Source: Rhizobiaceae bacterium
Lineage (GTDB): Bacteria; Pseudomonadota; Alphaproteobacteria; Rhizobiales; Rhizobiaceae
DNA length: 64,000 nucleotides
Reading direction: 5' to 3'
Assembly (NCBI GenBank): GCA_023953835.1
Contig: JAMLJB010000002.1
Coordinates: forward strand, 340,630 to 404,629
Below are positions 52,606 through 61,467 of the stretch, one piece after another. The translations under genes were made by a program, and so were the position numbers. Under the pieces are notes generated by a model. The model was given only the letters and a program-made list of their open reading frames with translations, did not search any database and had not been told where the DNA came from. Position 1 is the stretch's first letter. Every line of letters begins with the position of its first letter.

Positions 52606-54674
52606 GCCGACTGCCCCAGATTGACCTGCACGTTGAAATCCTCGTCGAGCCGTGCGCTCGCAGACGGCGGCACGACGATAGTCGTGTCGTAGTCCTCGAT
52701 CACCAGCGGCCCGCGCCGGTCGGAAGCGCCCAGATTGCCGCGCGTGATGATGGGGGTGGCGATTTCGCCGAACCTGTCGAAATAGACGTTTCGCGCGCGC
52801 GCGGGAGCAGCGCTTTCCTGCCGGAAGCTCAGCCGCGTCGCGTTGCGGGCGCGCCGCACCCTCAGGCGCGCGCTGACGATCTCGACCGCATCCCGGTCGG
52901 ACATATGGCCGTAGGTGCGGCGGTGCTCCTCGTTGAACCGCGACCGCAGCGCGTTGAGGTCATCCGCGTCGACGAGCGGCGTGGTCAGCTCATATCCCTG
53001 TCCCGCATAGCGCATGTCGAGGAAGAAACGCCCGTCTCGCGCGATGCTTTCGGCGTCCACCCAGTCCGCCTGCCGTGCAAGAGCCGCGCGCAGCCTGTTG
53101 CGCACATCGCCGAAATCGAAAGCGTCTTCACCGCTCTTGAGCGGGATCACCACCTCCTCCTCCGTGTCGGCCACGGCAAGCCCGAGCGCGCTGAACACAC
53201 CCGCCGTCGGTGGCACCACGACCTTGCGGATGCCCAGCGCCTCGGCGACCGTCGCCGCGACGACCGGGCCGTTGCCGCCGAACGCGACCATGGTGAATTC
53301 GCGCGGATCGCGCCCGCGATAGGTGGTGACCGCCTTGACAGCTCGCGTCATCGTGGTCGCCGCAACCGCAAGAACGCCGCTCGCCGCCTTGTGCACGTCG
53401 ACGCCGAGCACATCGGCGACCCGTTCCTTCATCGCCTTGTGCGCGCTGGCCGCATCGATCTCGATAGCGCCACTCGCGAGCGCGACCGGGTTCAGGTAGC
53501 CGAGACACAGGAACGCGTCGGTCAGCGTCAGTTGCGTGCCGCCACGCCCGTAGCAGATCGGCCCCGGTGAGGAGCCAGCGCTATGCGGCCCGACCGTGAG
53601 CCGCCCGAGGCCGTCGAAGGCCACGAGGCTGCCGCCACCCGCGCCGATTTCCGACACGTCGATGAATGGAAACCGGATCGGATGCCCGCCCCCCTTGATG
53701 AGGCGGCTGGACAGGCTGATGCCCGCCCCGATCTCATATTCGGTGGTCCGCGCCGGGTCGCCGTTCTCGATCAGCGCCGCCTTGGTGGTGGTGCCACCCA
53801 TGTCGAAGGTGATGAAGTTCGCCATTTCGGCTGCGTTGGTGGATATTTTCGCGCAGGCGACGACGCCCGCCGCCGGACCGGATTCCACCAACGAGGCGGC
53901 GCGCGCCACTGCGAACTCGATGTCCGTCGTGCCGCCGCTCGAATGCATCATCTGCACCGGGCAGTTGACGCCGAGTGCTCGCAGCCTTTGCAGCAGGCGC
54001 GCCGCATAGGATTTCAGCAGCGGGCCGACATATGCGTTCACGCAGACCGTCGAGGTGCGCTCGTACTCGCGCGATTCAGGAAGAAGCTGCGATCCGCAGG
54101 TGATGTAGCAATCGTCGCCCAGCATCTCGCCAAGGATCGCCACCGCGCGCCGCTCATGCGCGTCGTTGATATAGGCGTGCAGAAAACTGACCGCGACCGC
54201 ATCGACCGACGCCTTCCTGAGTTCTTCGCCGACGCGTCGCACGTCGTCCTCGTCGAGCGCGGTGCGTATATCGCCGCTCGCCGCGATGCGCTCGCGAACC
54301 TCGAAGCGAAGGTTGCGCGGTATCAGAGGCTCAGGCTTGTCGTAGAAGATCTTGTACAGAACCGGAATGCGCAGCCGCCGGATTTCCACGATGTCGCGAA
54401 AGCCGGCTGTCGTCACCAGACCGACCTTCGCCCCCTTGTTCTCCAGCACGGCGTTGGTCGCCACCGTCGTCGCGTGGACCACCTCGACGACCTGCGCGGC
54501 GCGGATTGAGCCGGCGGCAAGGAAGGACTCGACGGCGGTCGCCACGCCCTCGCTGTAATCATGCGGAGTGGTCGGCGACTTCCAGGTGGTGACGGTGCCG
54601 GATGAACACAGGAGCACGAGATCGGTGAACGTGCCGCCTATGTCGATGCCAAGCGTGTAGGTCTTGTCTGTCAT
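52602..54674 (-). CDS. hyuA: Hydantoinase/oxoprolinase family protein, subunit A
   Basis: 690-aa ATPase subunit with actin-like phosphate loops: TLGIDIGGTFTDLVLL near the start and FDMGGTTTKAALIENG in the middle, plus GAGGGSLVAFDGLGRLTVGP. The N-terminal Hydant_A_N, catalytic and C-terminal domains follow in the usual order. Two adjacent ATGs (54677, 54674) follow AGGAA; the second has the better spacing. Follows the TRAP binding-protein gene by 118 bp that contain stem-loops. Likely acts on the lactam or hydantoin-like solute brought in by that TRAP system (inference). Confidence 0.94.
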   Translation of the reverse strand: MTDKTYTLGIDIGGTFTDLVLLCSSGTVTTWKSPTTPHDYSEGVATAVESFLAAGSIRAAQVVEVVHATTVATNAVLENKGAKVGLVTTAGFRDIVEIRRLRIPVLYKIFYDKPEPLIPRNLRFEVRERIAASGDIRTALDEDDVRRVGEELRKASVDAVAVSFLHAYINDAHERRAVAILGEMLGDDCYITCGSQLLPESREYERTSTVCVNAYVGPLLKSYAARLLQRLRALGVNCPVQMMHSSGGTTDIEFAVARAASLVESGPAAGVVACAKISTNAAEMANFITFDMGGTTTKAALIENGDPARTTEYEIGAGISLSSRLIKGGGHPIRFPFIDVSEIGAGGGSLVAFDGLGRLTVGPHSAGSSPGPICYGRGGTQLTLTDAFLCLGYLNPVALASGAIEIDAASAHKAMKERVADVLGVDVHKAASGVLAVAATTMTRAVKAVTTYRGRDPREFTMVAFGGNGPVVAATVAEALGIRKVVVPPTAGVFSALGLAVADTEEEVVIPLKSGEDAFDFGDVRNRLRAALARQADWVDAESIARDGRFFLDMRYAGQGYELTTPLVDADDLNALRSRFNEEHRRTYGHMSDRDAVEIVSARLRVRRARNATRLSFRQESAAPARARNVYFDRFGEIATPIITRGNLGASDRRGPLVIEDYDTTIVVPPSASARLDEDFNVQVNLGQSA

Positions 54675-54709
54675 CATTTCCTGTGTCTGGTTCGCAGCGA
54701 GGCGCGACA

Positions 54710-54785
54710 CGGCAGCGGTGATCCGCTGCCGCGCGAACGGCTCGCGATGGTCCGGCAATCCTCGATGGGCGCGTGGACGGCGCCC
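54710..54785 (-). other. Two intercistronic stem-loops between dctP and hyuA
   Basis: CGGCAGCGG-TGAT-CCGCTGCCG (54710-54731), a perfect 9-bp stem with a 4-base loop, and GGGCGC (54767-54772) / GCGCCC (54780-54785). The second begins 8 bases after the dctP stop. They could uncouple receptor and enzyme expression. Confidence 0.6.
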
Positions 54786-54792
54786 GACCCGG

Positions 54793-55809
54793 TCAGCCCA
54801 GCTTGCCCACCGATTCCTCAAGCAGCGCCCAAGGCTTCTCGCCATATTCGGCGGCCCAGCGCTGATAGAAGCCGCTGTCCTTCAGCTTTGCGCGGAACAG
54901 CTCCGGGTCCGTCTCGTTGAAGACGACGCCCTGGCCCTCGATCTTGGTGCGCAATTCGCTGTTGAGCCGCGCAACTTCCTGACGCTGCTTCATCGCCTCG
55001 TCATTGATGATGTCGCCGACCAGCTTGCGCATGTCGTCCGGAAGGCCCTTCCAGGTGTTGCCATTGGCAACCACCCACGACCCGTCCCAGACATGGTTGG
55101 TCAGCGAAATGCGCTTCTGCACCTCGGCATATTTCACGCTGTCGAACAGCACGAGCGAGTTTTCCTGCCCGTCCACCACGCGCGTCTGCAACGCGGTGTA
55201 GACCTCGGCAAGGTTCATGCTGACCGGCACCGCACCGAACGCCTCGAACAGCGATACGTAGAGCGGGCTGACAGGCACGCGGATCTTGAAATTGGCGAGG
55301 TCGTCAGGGCGGTTGATCTCCCTGTCGCCCGACGAGACCTGCCGGTAGCCATTGTCCCACATGCGCTCCAGCACATGCAGCCCGACCGGCTCGAACTCCG
55401 AGCGGATCAGTGCGCCCAGATTGCCGTCCATGGCCTTCCAGACCTCATCATAGCTCGGGAAGGCGAAGCCCATTCCGTTAATCGAGGCGACCGGCACCAG
55501 GGTCGAGAGAAGCAGGCCCCCGGTCGTGAAGAAATCGATGCTGCCGGCGCGCACCTGCGACAGGAGCTGCGAATCGCCGCCAAGCTGGCTGTTGCCATAG
55601 ACTTCCATTTCGACGCGGCCGCCGGATTCGGTCTTGATGCGTTCGGCCGCCGCCACCAGCCCCACATGAAGGGGATGGACCAGCGGAAACCCGTGTCCGA
55701 ACTTGAGTACGGTTTCGGCGGCCCATGATGGCCGGCTCAATCCGCTGATGATGGTTGCGCCGAGCCCGGCCGCAACAGATGTGTTGAAACTCCGTCTTGA
55801 GATACCCAC
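54793..55809 (-). CDS. dctP: TRAP transporter substrate-binding protein (DctP family)
   Basis: 338-aa periplasmic receptor. The GTG at 55809 (after GGGAGGAAAAC) gives an N-terminus with the twin-arginine motif SRRSF and a short hydrophobic core ending SWA|AE, suggesting Tat export. The DctP fold is clear: HPLHVGLVAAAERIKTESGG, NFKIRVPVSPLYVSLFEAFG (conserved Arg) and LAEVYTALQTRVVDGQEN. Encoded apart from its membrane subunit (57045, opposite strand) but next to hyuAB. Confidence 0.92.
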   Translation of the reverse strand: MGISRRSFNTSVAAGLGATIISGLSRPSWAAETVLKFGHGFPLVHPLHVGLVAAAERIKTESGGRVEMEVYGNSQLGGDSQLLSQVRAGSIDFFTTGGLLLSTLVPVASINGMGFAFPSYDEVWKAMDGNLGALIRSEFEPVGLHVLERMWDNGYRQVSSGDREINRPDDLANFKIRVPVSPLYVSLFEAFGAVPVSMNLAEVYTALQTRVVDGQENSLVLFDSVKYAEVQKRISLTNHVWDGSWVVANGNTWKGLPDDMRKLVGDIINDEAMKQRQEVARLNSELRTKIEGQGVVFNETDPELFRAKLKDSGFYQRWAAEYGEKPWALLEESVGKLG

Positions 55810-55883
55810 GTTTTCCTCCCGAGAGTGTCTGGCAAGGATGTCAGGGCACCCTCGCAGCATTCAGCATAGGTCGTGGCTGGAGA

Positions 55884-55891
55884 AGGTCCAA
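55884..55891. promoter_or_regulatory. AGGTCCAA half-site in the dctP-lysR divergent region
   Basis: AGGTCCAA (55884-55891) equals one arm of the large inverted repeat at 56881-56905. It lies between the divergent dctP (55809) and LysR (55936) starts. A degenerate TGATCCAGA follows 10 bp on. Confidence 0.35.
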
Positions 55892-55935
55892 TTTTTTATC
55901 TTGATCCAGAAATAAGTGCTGCCTATTAAAACAGC

Positions 55936-56829
55936 GTGGATATCAGACGCCTTCGCTGCTTTCTGGCGCTCGCCGAGGAACTGCACTTCAATCGTGCGGC
56001 GATGCGCATGCACATGTCGCAGCCGGCGATGAGCCAGAACATAGCCGAACTGGAAAGCGAGCTTGGCGTAGTGCTGTTGGAACGCAGCCGCCGTTCCGTC
56101 AGCCTCACACCCGCGGGCGCGGTTTTCCTTGAGGAAACCCGGCGCATGCTTGAGCGTTTCGACCTTGGCGTGCAACTTGCGCGACAGGTCGCCAGGGGCG
56201 CGCGCGGGAATCTCGTCATCGGCGTGACGCAGCCCGCCCTCTTTCTGGTGTTTCCCGAGATACGCCATGCCTTCATGAAGGAACTGCCCGACGTGGTGCT
56301 GACCGTGAAGGAACTCCAGACCTCGGATCAGTTCACGGCGCTGCGCGACGGAGACATCCATGTCGGGCTGGGGCACTCCGCGCCGGAGGACGATTTCGCC
56401 AGCGAGGTCGTGGCAAAGGTGCCTTTCGATGTCGTGCTGCCGCAGGACCATCCGCTCGCGGAACTGGACGAACTCACGGTCGGCGACCTGTCGCAATGCG
56501 ATTTCGTTCTCTTTCCCCGCGAACTCGCGCCGGACGCCTATGACGACATCATCGCGGTGTGCAACCGCGCCGGGTTCAGCCCGAAAATCCGGCTGGCCAC
56601 GTCGCCCGCGCAATCCATCGTCGCCTATGTTTGCGCCGGTTTCGGCGTCGGGTTCATCTCGGCAACGAAGCAGCAAGCAGCAAGGCAGGGCGTGGTCTAC
56701 CGCAAGCTCGCCGATCAGGCGCCCCTGCTCAGAGTGACGATTTCATGGGACGAGCGCCGCGCATCGCAGGCGGTTACGAGCTTTCTGAAGGTCGCGCGCG
56801 AGGTGGGCGCGGGACTGAACCGCATATAG
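55936..56829 (+). CDS. LysR-family transcriptional regulator
   Basis: 297-aa regulator: MDIRRLRCFLALAEELHFNR, then MHMSQPAMSQNIAELESELG is the DNA-binding helix-turn-helix; the C-terminal half is a LysR effector domain (NLVIGVTQPALFLVFPEIR). GTG 55936 gives the standard family N-terminus, though its ribosome site is weak. Sits between the divergent TRAP receptor/hydantoinase operon and the TRAP permease gene, and probably controls both. Confidence 0.94.
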   Translation: MDIRRLRCFLALAEELHFNRAAMRMHMSQPAMSQNIAELESELGVVLLERSRRSVSLTPAGAVFLEETRRMLERFDLGVQLARQVARGARGNLVIGVTQPALFLVFPEIRHAFMKELPDVVLTVKELQTSDQFTALRDGDIHVGLGHSAPEDDFASEVVAKVPFDVVLPQDHPLAELDELTVGDLSQCDFVLFPRELAPDAYDDIIAVCNRAGFSPKIRLATSPAQSIVAYVCAGFGVGFISATKQQAARQGVVYRKLADQAPLLRVTISWDERRASQAVTSFLKVAREVGAGLNRI

Positions 56830-56880
56830 TCAACCAGCTTCTTTGATAAGCTCAGCCTTTCAAGCGATTAGTTAAAATCG

Positions 56881-56905
56881 TTGGACCTACTTGATAAAGG
56901 TCCAA
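56881..56905 (+). promoter_or_regulatory. Perfect inverted repeat, probable LysR operator for the TRAP permease
   Basis: TTGGACCT (56881-56888) / AGGTCCAA (56898-56905), 8-bp perfect arms with a 9-base spacer, 140 bp upstream of the permease start at 57045. The arm recurs at 55884. The 56830-57044 gap holds no gene. Confidence 0.6.
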
Positions 56906-57044
56906 TAGCGTCTGGATGGGAGGAGTATGTGTTTCGTCGATTGGCTGGGCCAATCGCGGCAGGGGTCGGTGTCCGGCCTGTTGCCCGTGCGGCGAAGCCC
57001 TGATCTCCGATTCGCATGATCGAGGCCGTGTCCGGGAGGGGACC

Positions 57045-58904
57045 ATGGAAATCGAAGCCTACCAGACCGCGCCGGCTCCGCGCCTTTACAGTCCTTTCGC
57101 CGTGCGCATGCTGGTGCGTGCCATCGAGGCATTTGCCGCCGCCACGCTGACTGCGATGGTGCTGCTGGTCTTTGTCGCCGTGTTCTTCCGCTATTTCCTG
57201 CTGACGCCGATATTCTGGGCGGACGAGGTATGCAGCCTGTTGTTCATCTGGCTTTCGATGCTGGGCGCCGTGATCGCCATCGAGCGCAACGAACACATCA
57301 GGCTGACACTGGTGCTGCGCTCGATGCCGCCCGCGATACAGCCCTTCGTCGAGACGCTGGCGCAGGTGCTCGTCGTCACCTTCCTCGCGGCAATGATCGC
57401 CCCAGCCTATGAGCATGTGACGAGCGAATGGATCATCCGCACGCCCTCGCTGCGCATTTCCAGCGGCTACCATGTTTCGGCGCTCCTGGCAGGGCTGTTG
57501 CTCATGCTGGTGATTTCGTTGGTGCACCTGCTTGCCCGGTGCAGGCCGCGCGACATCCTGCTCGCCCTGCTGACCGTCACCGTTGCAGCCACCCTTCTCT
57601 TCTATTTCAAGGATGTGTTCGTTGCGCTCGGCAAGCTCAACATCCTTATCTTCCTCGTGGCGTTCCTGTTCGGCTGCCTCGCGATCGGCGTACCCATCGC
57701 CTTCTGCTTCGGCATCGCCACCCTGTCCTTCGTCCTGTTCACCACGCCGCTTTCCGGCGTCATACTCGTCGGGCGGATGGACGAAGGCATGTCCAGCCTC
57801 GTGCTGCTCTCGATCCCGGTCTTCGTCCTGCTCGGCTGCATCCTCGACGGCACCGGCATGGGCAAGGCGATCGTCGATTTCCTGTCCTCCATGTTCGGCC
57901 ATGTCCGCGCGGGCATGTCCTATGTCCTGCTCGGCTCGCTCTATCTCGTGTCCGGCATTTCCGGCTCGAAGGTTTCCGACATGGCAACGGTCGCCCCGGC
58001 GCTGTTTCCCGAGATGAAGCGGCGCGGCGTGAAGGAGCCGGAGATGATTGGGCTGCTGTCCACCGGCGCAGTGATGGCCGACACGGTGCCGCCCAGCATC
58101 GTGCTCATCGTGCTGGGTTCCGTTGCAGGGCTTTCCATCGCCGACCTTTTCACCAGCGGCTTCGTCATCGCCTTCGTGCTCCTGGTCGCGCTGGCAATCG
58201 TCGCGCGCCTGCGCACACGGGGCGAAAAGATGGATGCGGTGCGCCGCCCCACATTCGCGAACATTTCCGCCACACTGAAGATCGCGCTGCCGATCCTGGT
58301 GCTGCCCTTCCTGATCCGCGTCGCAGTCGGCGAAGGCATCGCAACCGCCACGGAGGTCTCGACCGTCGCGGTGGTCTATGCGCTCATCATCGGCCATTGG
58401 CTCTATGGCGGGCTAACCGTGCGCGGCATTTACCGGATGCTCACCGAAACGGCGGCCATGAGCGGCGCGATCCTGCTCATCATGGGCACATCGTCCGCCG
58501 CCGCCTGGGCGCTGACGCATACCGGCTTCGCCAACCAGCTCGGCGCCTTCATGCTCGACCTGCCCGGCGGCTGGATATCCTTCATGGCGATCAGCATCAT
58601 GCTCTTCGTCGTGCTGGGATCGCTACTTGAGGGCCTGCCCGCGCTGGTGCTGCTCGCGCCGCTGATGTTTCCGATTGCCGCCTCGCTCGGCATCCACGGT
58701 ATCCAGTACGCCATGGTGGTCGTCGTCGCGATGAACATCGGCCTGTTCCTGCCGCCGGTCGGCATCGGCTTTTACATCGCATGCAGTATCGGCAAGGTCG
58801 CGCCGGAAAAGGCCATGCCCGCAATGTGGGTGTACCTGCTGGCGCTGGTGGTCGCGCTCGTGCTGATCGCGTTGGTCCCCGCGATCTCGATTGCCTACCT
58901 CTAG
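57045..58904 (+). CDS. TRAP transporter fused permease (DctQM)
   Basis: 619-aa membrane protein. The first ~170 residues are a DctQ domain (four helices, FWADEVCSLLFIWLSMLGAV); from about 195 a DctM domain follows (FGCLAIGVPIAFCFGIATLS, VSGISGSKVSDMATVAPALF, LFLPPVGIGFYIACSIG). ATG 57045 follows GGGAGGGGACC; upstream extension to 56916 is non-conserved and cysteine-rich. Partner receptor is most likely the DctP at 54793-55809 on the other strand. Confidence 0.93.
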   Translation: MEIEAYQTAPAPRLYSPFAVRMLVRAIEAFAAATLTAMVLLVFVAVFFRYFLLTPIFWADEVCSLLFIWLSMLGAVIAIERNEHIRLTLVLRSMPPAIQPFVETLAQVLVVTFLAAMIAPAYEHVTSEWIIRTPSLRISSGYHVSALLAGLLLMLVISLVHLLARCRPRDILLALLTVTVAATLLFYFKDVFVALGKLNILIFLVAFLFGCLAIGVPIAFCFGIATLSFVLFTTPLSGVILVGRMDEGMSSLVLLSIPVFVLLGCILDGTGMGKAIVDFLSSMFGHVRAGMSYVLLGSLYLVSGISGSKVSDMATVAPALFPEMKRRGVKEPEMIGLLSTGAVMADTVPPSIVLIVLGSVAGLSIADLFTSGFVIAFVLLVALAIVARLRTRGEKMDAVRRPTFANISATLKIALPILVLPFLIRVAVGEGIATATEVSTVAVVYALIIGHWLYGGLTVRGIYRMLTETAAMSGAILLIMGTSSAAAWALTHTGFANQLGAFMLDLPGGWISFMAISIMLFVVLGSLLEGLPALVLLAPLMFPIAASLGIHGIQYAMVVVVAMNIGLFLPPVGIGFYIACSIGKVAPEKAMPAMWVYLLALVVALVLIALVPAISIAYL

Positions 58905-58915
58905 GGAAAGGAAAG

Positions 58916-59503
58916 CTATTCCACGTCGTGGAAGAAGTAGAACGGCTTTTCGCCTGCGCGCATCATCGCGTGGTCGCACACGATATAGTCGGCATAGTGC
59001 AGGATATAGGCTTCCCAGCTTCGGCCCGGAAACGGCATGCGCGGCGAATGCGTCGTGACCGTCGCCACCACATGGTGCGGAAAGCCAAGCTCCTTGAGCA
59101 ACATGCCGCCGACGACGCCGTGCGGAATCTCATGATAGAGCGGCGTACGCACGACATGGCCGTCCTCGCGCACGAACATCAGCGGCTTGTCCACGTCATG
59201 GAGAATAAGGATCGGCACCAGAATCTCTGGGTCGACCGAGACGTTCCACTGCTTCTTGACATGTTCGGCGAGGTTCAGTCCGGTCTGCGTGACCTCGTTC
59301 ACATGGTCGGCCAGCGTATAGTCGAAATCGACCGCGTCCCACGGTGCTTCCTCGATCGTCTTGAAGGGACTGGAACTCCAGGTGCTCTGCCATGCGGTGA
59401 CTATCTTCTCCCGCGTTTCCGGCGAAACCAGATCGAGGCCGACGAGCCACTTCTCCACCGCCGAGCGCCATGCGTTGCGGCTGCTGTCGATTTTATAGGT
59501 CAT
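58916..59503 (-). CDS. HD-domain phosphohydrolase-like protein
   Basis: 195-aa soluble protein. His67, His102-Asp103 (ILHDVDKPL), His128, His152 and Asp172 (HYADYI) line up with the H...HD...H...H...D metal site of HD-domain hydrolases. AGGA six bases upstream favours ATG 59503 over 59509. Starts 13 bp after the dctM gene and so belongs to the TRAP operon 63999-58916. HD proteins hydrolyse phosphates or nucleotides, or perform oxidative cleavage in the mixed-valent MIOX-like branch; the function here is unknown. Confidence 0.85.
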   Translation of the reverse strand: MTYKIDSSRNAWRSAVEKWLVGLDLVSPETREKIVTAWQSTWSSSPFKTIEEAPWDAVDFDYTLADHVNEVTQTGLNLAEHVKKQWNVSVDPEILVPILILHDVDKPLMFVREDGHVVRTPLYHEIPHGVVGGMLLKELGFPHHVVATVTTHSPRMPFPGRSWEAYILHYADYIVCDHAMMRAGEKPFYFFHDVE

Positions 59504-59516
59504 TGCCATTCCTGCA

Positions 59517-60806
59517 TTAATAGGCGCCCACGGCCTCCGGCAACCACAGGACGATTCCCGGGAACGCGACCATGAGCGCGATGAACACGAACATTGTGAG
59601 CACGAAGGGCAGTGCGCCGATGATGACGTCCTTGACGTTGCCGGAATCACGCGTGCCCTGCACCACGAAGAGGTTCATCCCGACCGGCGGGGTCAGGAGC
59701 GCGACCTCCATCAGCAGCATCATCAATACGCCGAACCAGACCGTGTTGACGTCGGCGGCCTTCAGCGCCGGAACGATCAGCGGCACGGTGGCGATCAGCA
59801 TGGACAGCGATTCCATGAACATGCCGAGGATGAGATAGAATATGATCGCAGTGATGATCAGGCCGGTCGGCGACAGGCCCGAGGCCATGAACAGGTCCGT
59901 GACGATGCGCGAAAGCCCGACCGAGTTGAGCACGAAATTCAGGAGAAACGCCGCCACCACGATGAAGATCAGCATGGAGGTGACGACCACCGTGGATTCC
60001 GCTGCCTCAAGCACCATGCGGAAACTCAGCCGCCGCTGTGAAGCGGCGAGCGCCATGGCCATCACCACGCCGAGCGCGGCGGACTCCGTCGGTGTCGCCC
60101 ATCCGGCATAGATCGCGCCGATCACCGCGACCACGATCAGCAGTGGCGGCAGGAGTTCGGGCAGGCACCTTATGCGCGCGGCCCAGTCGGTCTTGACGGG
60201 CGTACCGCCCCAGGCGGGACGGAAATAGCAGGCTACGACCACGGCAAGAACAAAGAATCCGGCAAGCAGCAGGCCCGGAACGATGCCGGCAAGATAGAGC
60301 TGCGGGATGGAGGTTTCGGTCAGCACGCCGTAGAGGATGAGCGGAATGGACGGCGGAATGAGTATGCCCAGCGTGCCGCCGGCGGCTATGGTGCCGAGGA
60401 ACAGACGTTCATTGTATTTGTAGCGTGGAATCAACGGGTTCGCGACCTTGCCGAGCGTTGCCGCGCAGGCCACGCTCGAACCGCTCATGGCGGCGAACAC
60501 GGTCGAGAAGCCGAGATTGGCATGCATCAAGCCGCCCGGCAGCCGCGACATCCATTGCGCGATTGCGTGATACATGCGTTCGCTGATGCCGCTGCGCAGC
60601 AACAGCTCGCCGAGCAGGATATAGAGCGGGATCGCGAACAGGGTGAATTCGCTGGCCGAACCCCAGGCGAGTTCGCCGAACACGATGCTCAGCGGCATCG
60701 GGGAAAACAGCCAACCCAGCAGCAAGGCGAGCAGGATCAGGGCAGCGGCGACCGGTATGCCCGCCGCCAGGAATGCCAGCAAGAGACTGATTGAGGTCGC
60801 GATCAT
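59517..60806 (-). CDS. dctM: TRAP transporter large membrane subunit (DctM)
   Basis: 429-aa permease with about twelve helices; RSGISERMYHAIAQWMSRL, GSSVACAATLGKVANPLIPRY and EVALLTPPVGMNLFVVQG are the family landmarks. Follows dctQ by 36 bp and precedes the HD-domain gene by 13 bp. Member of the third TRAP system in the window. Confidence 0.95.
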   Translation of the reverse strand: MIATSISLLLAFLAAGIPVAAALILLALLLGWLFSPMPLSIVFGELAWGSASEFTLFAIPLYILLGELLLRSGISERMYHAIAQWMSRLPGGLMHANLGFSTVFAAMSGSSVACAATLGKVANPLIPRYKYNERLFLGTIAAGGTLGILIPPSIPLILYGVLTETSIPQLYLAGIVPGLLLAGFFVLAVVVACYFRPAWGGTPVKTDWAARIRCLPELLPPLLIVVAVIGAIYAGWATPTESAALGVVMAMALAASQRRLSFRMVLEAAESTVVVTSMLIFIVVAAFLLNFVLNSVGLSRIVTDLFMASGLSPTGLIITAIIFYLILGMFMESLSMLIATVPLIVPALKAADVNTVWFGVLMMLLMEVALLTPPVGMNLFVVQGTRDSGNVKDVIIGALPFVLTMFVFIALMVAFPGIVLWLPEAVGAY

Positions 60807-60842
60807 TCACGTGGCCTTTGAAGTCGGAGCAAGGTTTCCATC

Positions 60843-61442
60843 CTACCCGGTGGTTTCCAGGACGGACTTCTGTTCCTCGACCTCTTCCTGCACCGAGCGC
60901 GGGCCGATCAGCAGATGCGCCGCGCGGTAGTTGCGCTTCCACATCGCAAGGCAGCCGGCGACCGCAACGGCAATGGAAGTCAATGTCAGGAACAGCAGGC
61001 CGGCGAACCACAACCCTTGCGGTATCGCGAGCGGAACCGCCAGCGGCGTCATCGAATGCGAATCGAGCTGCACGGTGCGTGCGAAGGGAAAGTAGGCGAA
61101 CCATGTCAGCATGGCGCATGCGAAGGCAAAGGCCAGGCTGGCAACGACGTCCGCCGCCCTGCCCAGTGCACGCGGCAGCATGATCTGCAACGTGTCGATG
61201 CGAACATGGGTGCGCGCGATGAGCGCCGATGCCGCACCCCAGACGGAGATGACCGCAAGAACATAGCCGGAAATCTCGCCCACCCCGCCTTCCAGCAGCG
61301 AGTAGTTGAATAGTTTCCTGACGACCACGTCGATGGCGATCAATATCGCCATGACGACGACAACCAGACCGCAAATCCGTGTGGCGAAGGTCGCCACACG
61401 GGTGATGATCGACAGGGGACCCGGCTCGTTCAGTGCGGCCAT
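60843..61442 (-). CDS. dctQ: TRAP transporter small membrane subunit (DctQ)
   Basis: 199-aa four-helix membrane protein. VVVMAILIAIDVVVRKLFNY, EISGYVLAVISVWGAASALI and the loop RTHVRIDTLQIMLP are typical DctQ features. It has an acidic C-terminal tail (QEEVEEQKS). 25 bp after the receptor gene and 36 bp before dctM. Confidence 0.93.
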   Translation of the reverse strand: MAALNEPGPLSIITRVATFATRICGLVVVVMAILIAIDVVVRKLFNYSLLEGGVGEISGYVLAVISVWGAASALIARTHVRIDTLQIMLPRALGRAADVVASLAFAFACAMLTWFAYFPFARTVQLDSHSMTPLAVPLAIPQGLWFAGLLFLTLTSIAVAVAGCLAMWKRNYRAAHLLIGPRSVQEEVEEQKSVLETTG

Positions 61443-61467
61443 TCTCTCACCATATCAGCTCGTGGAC

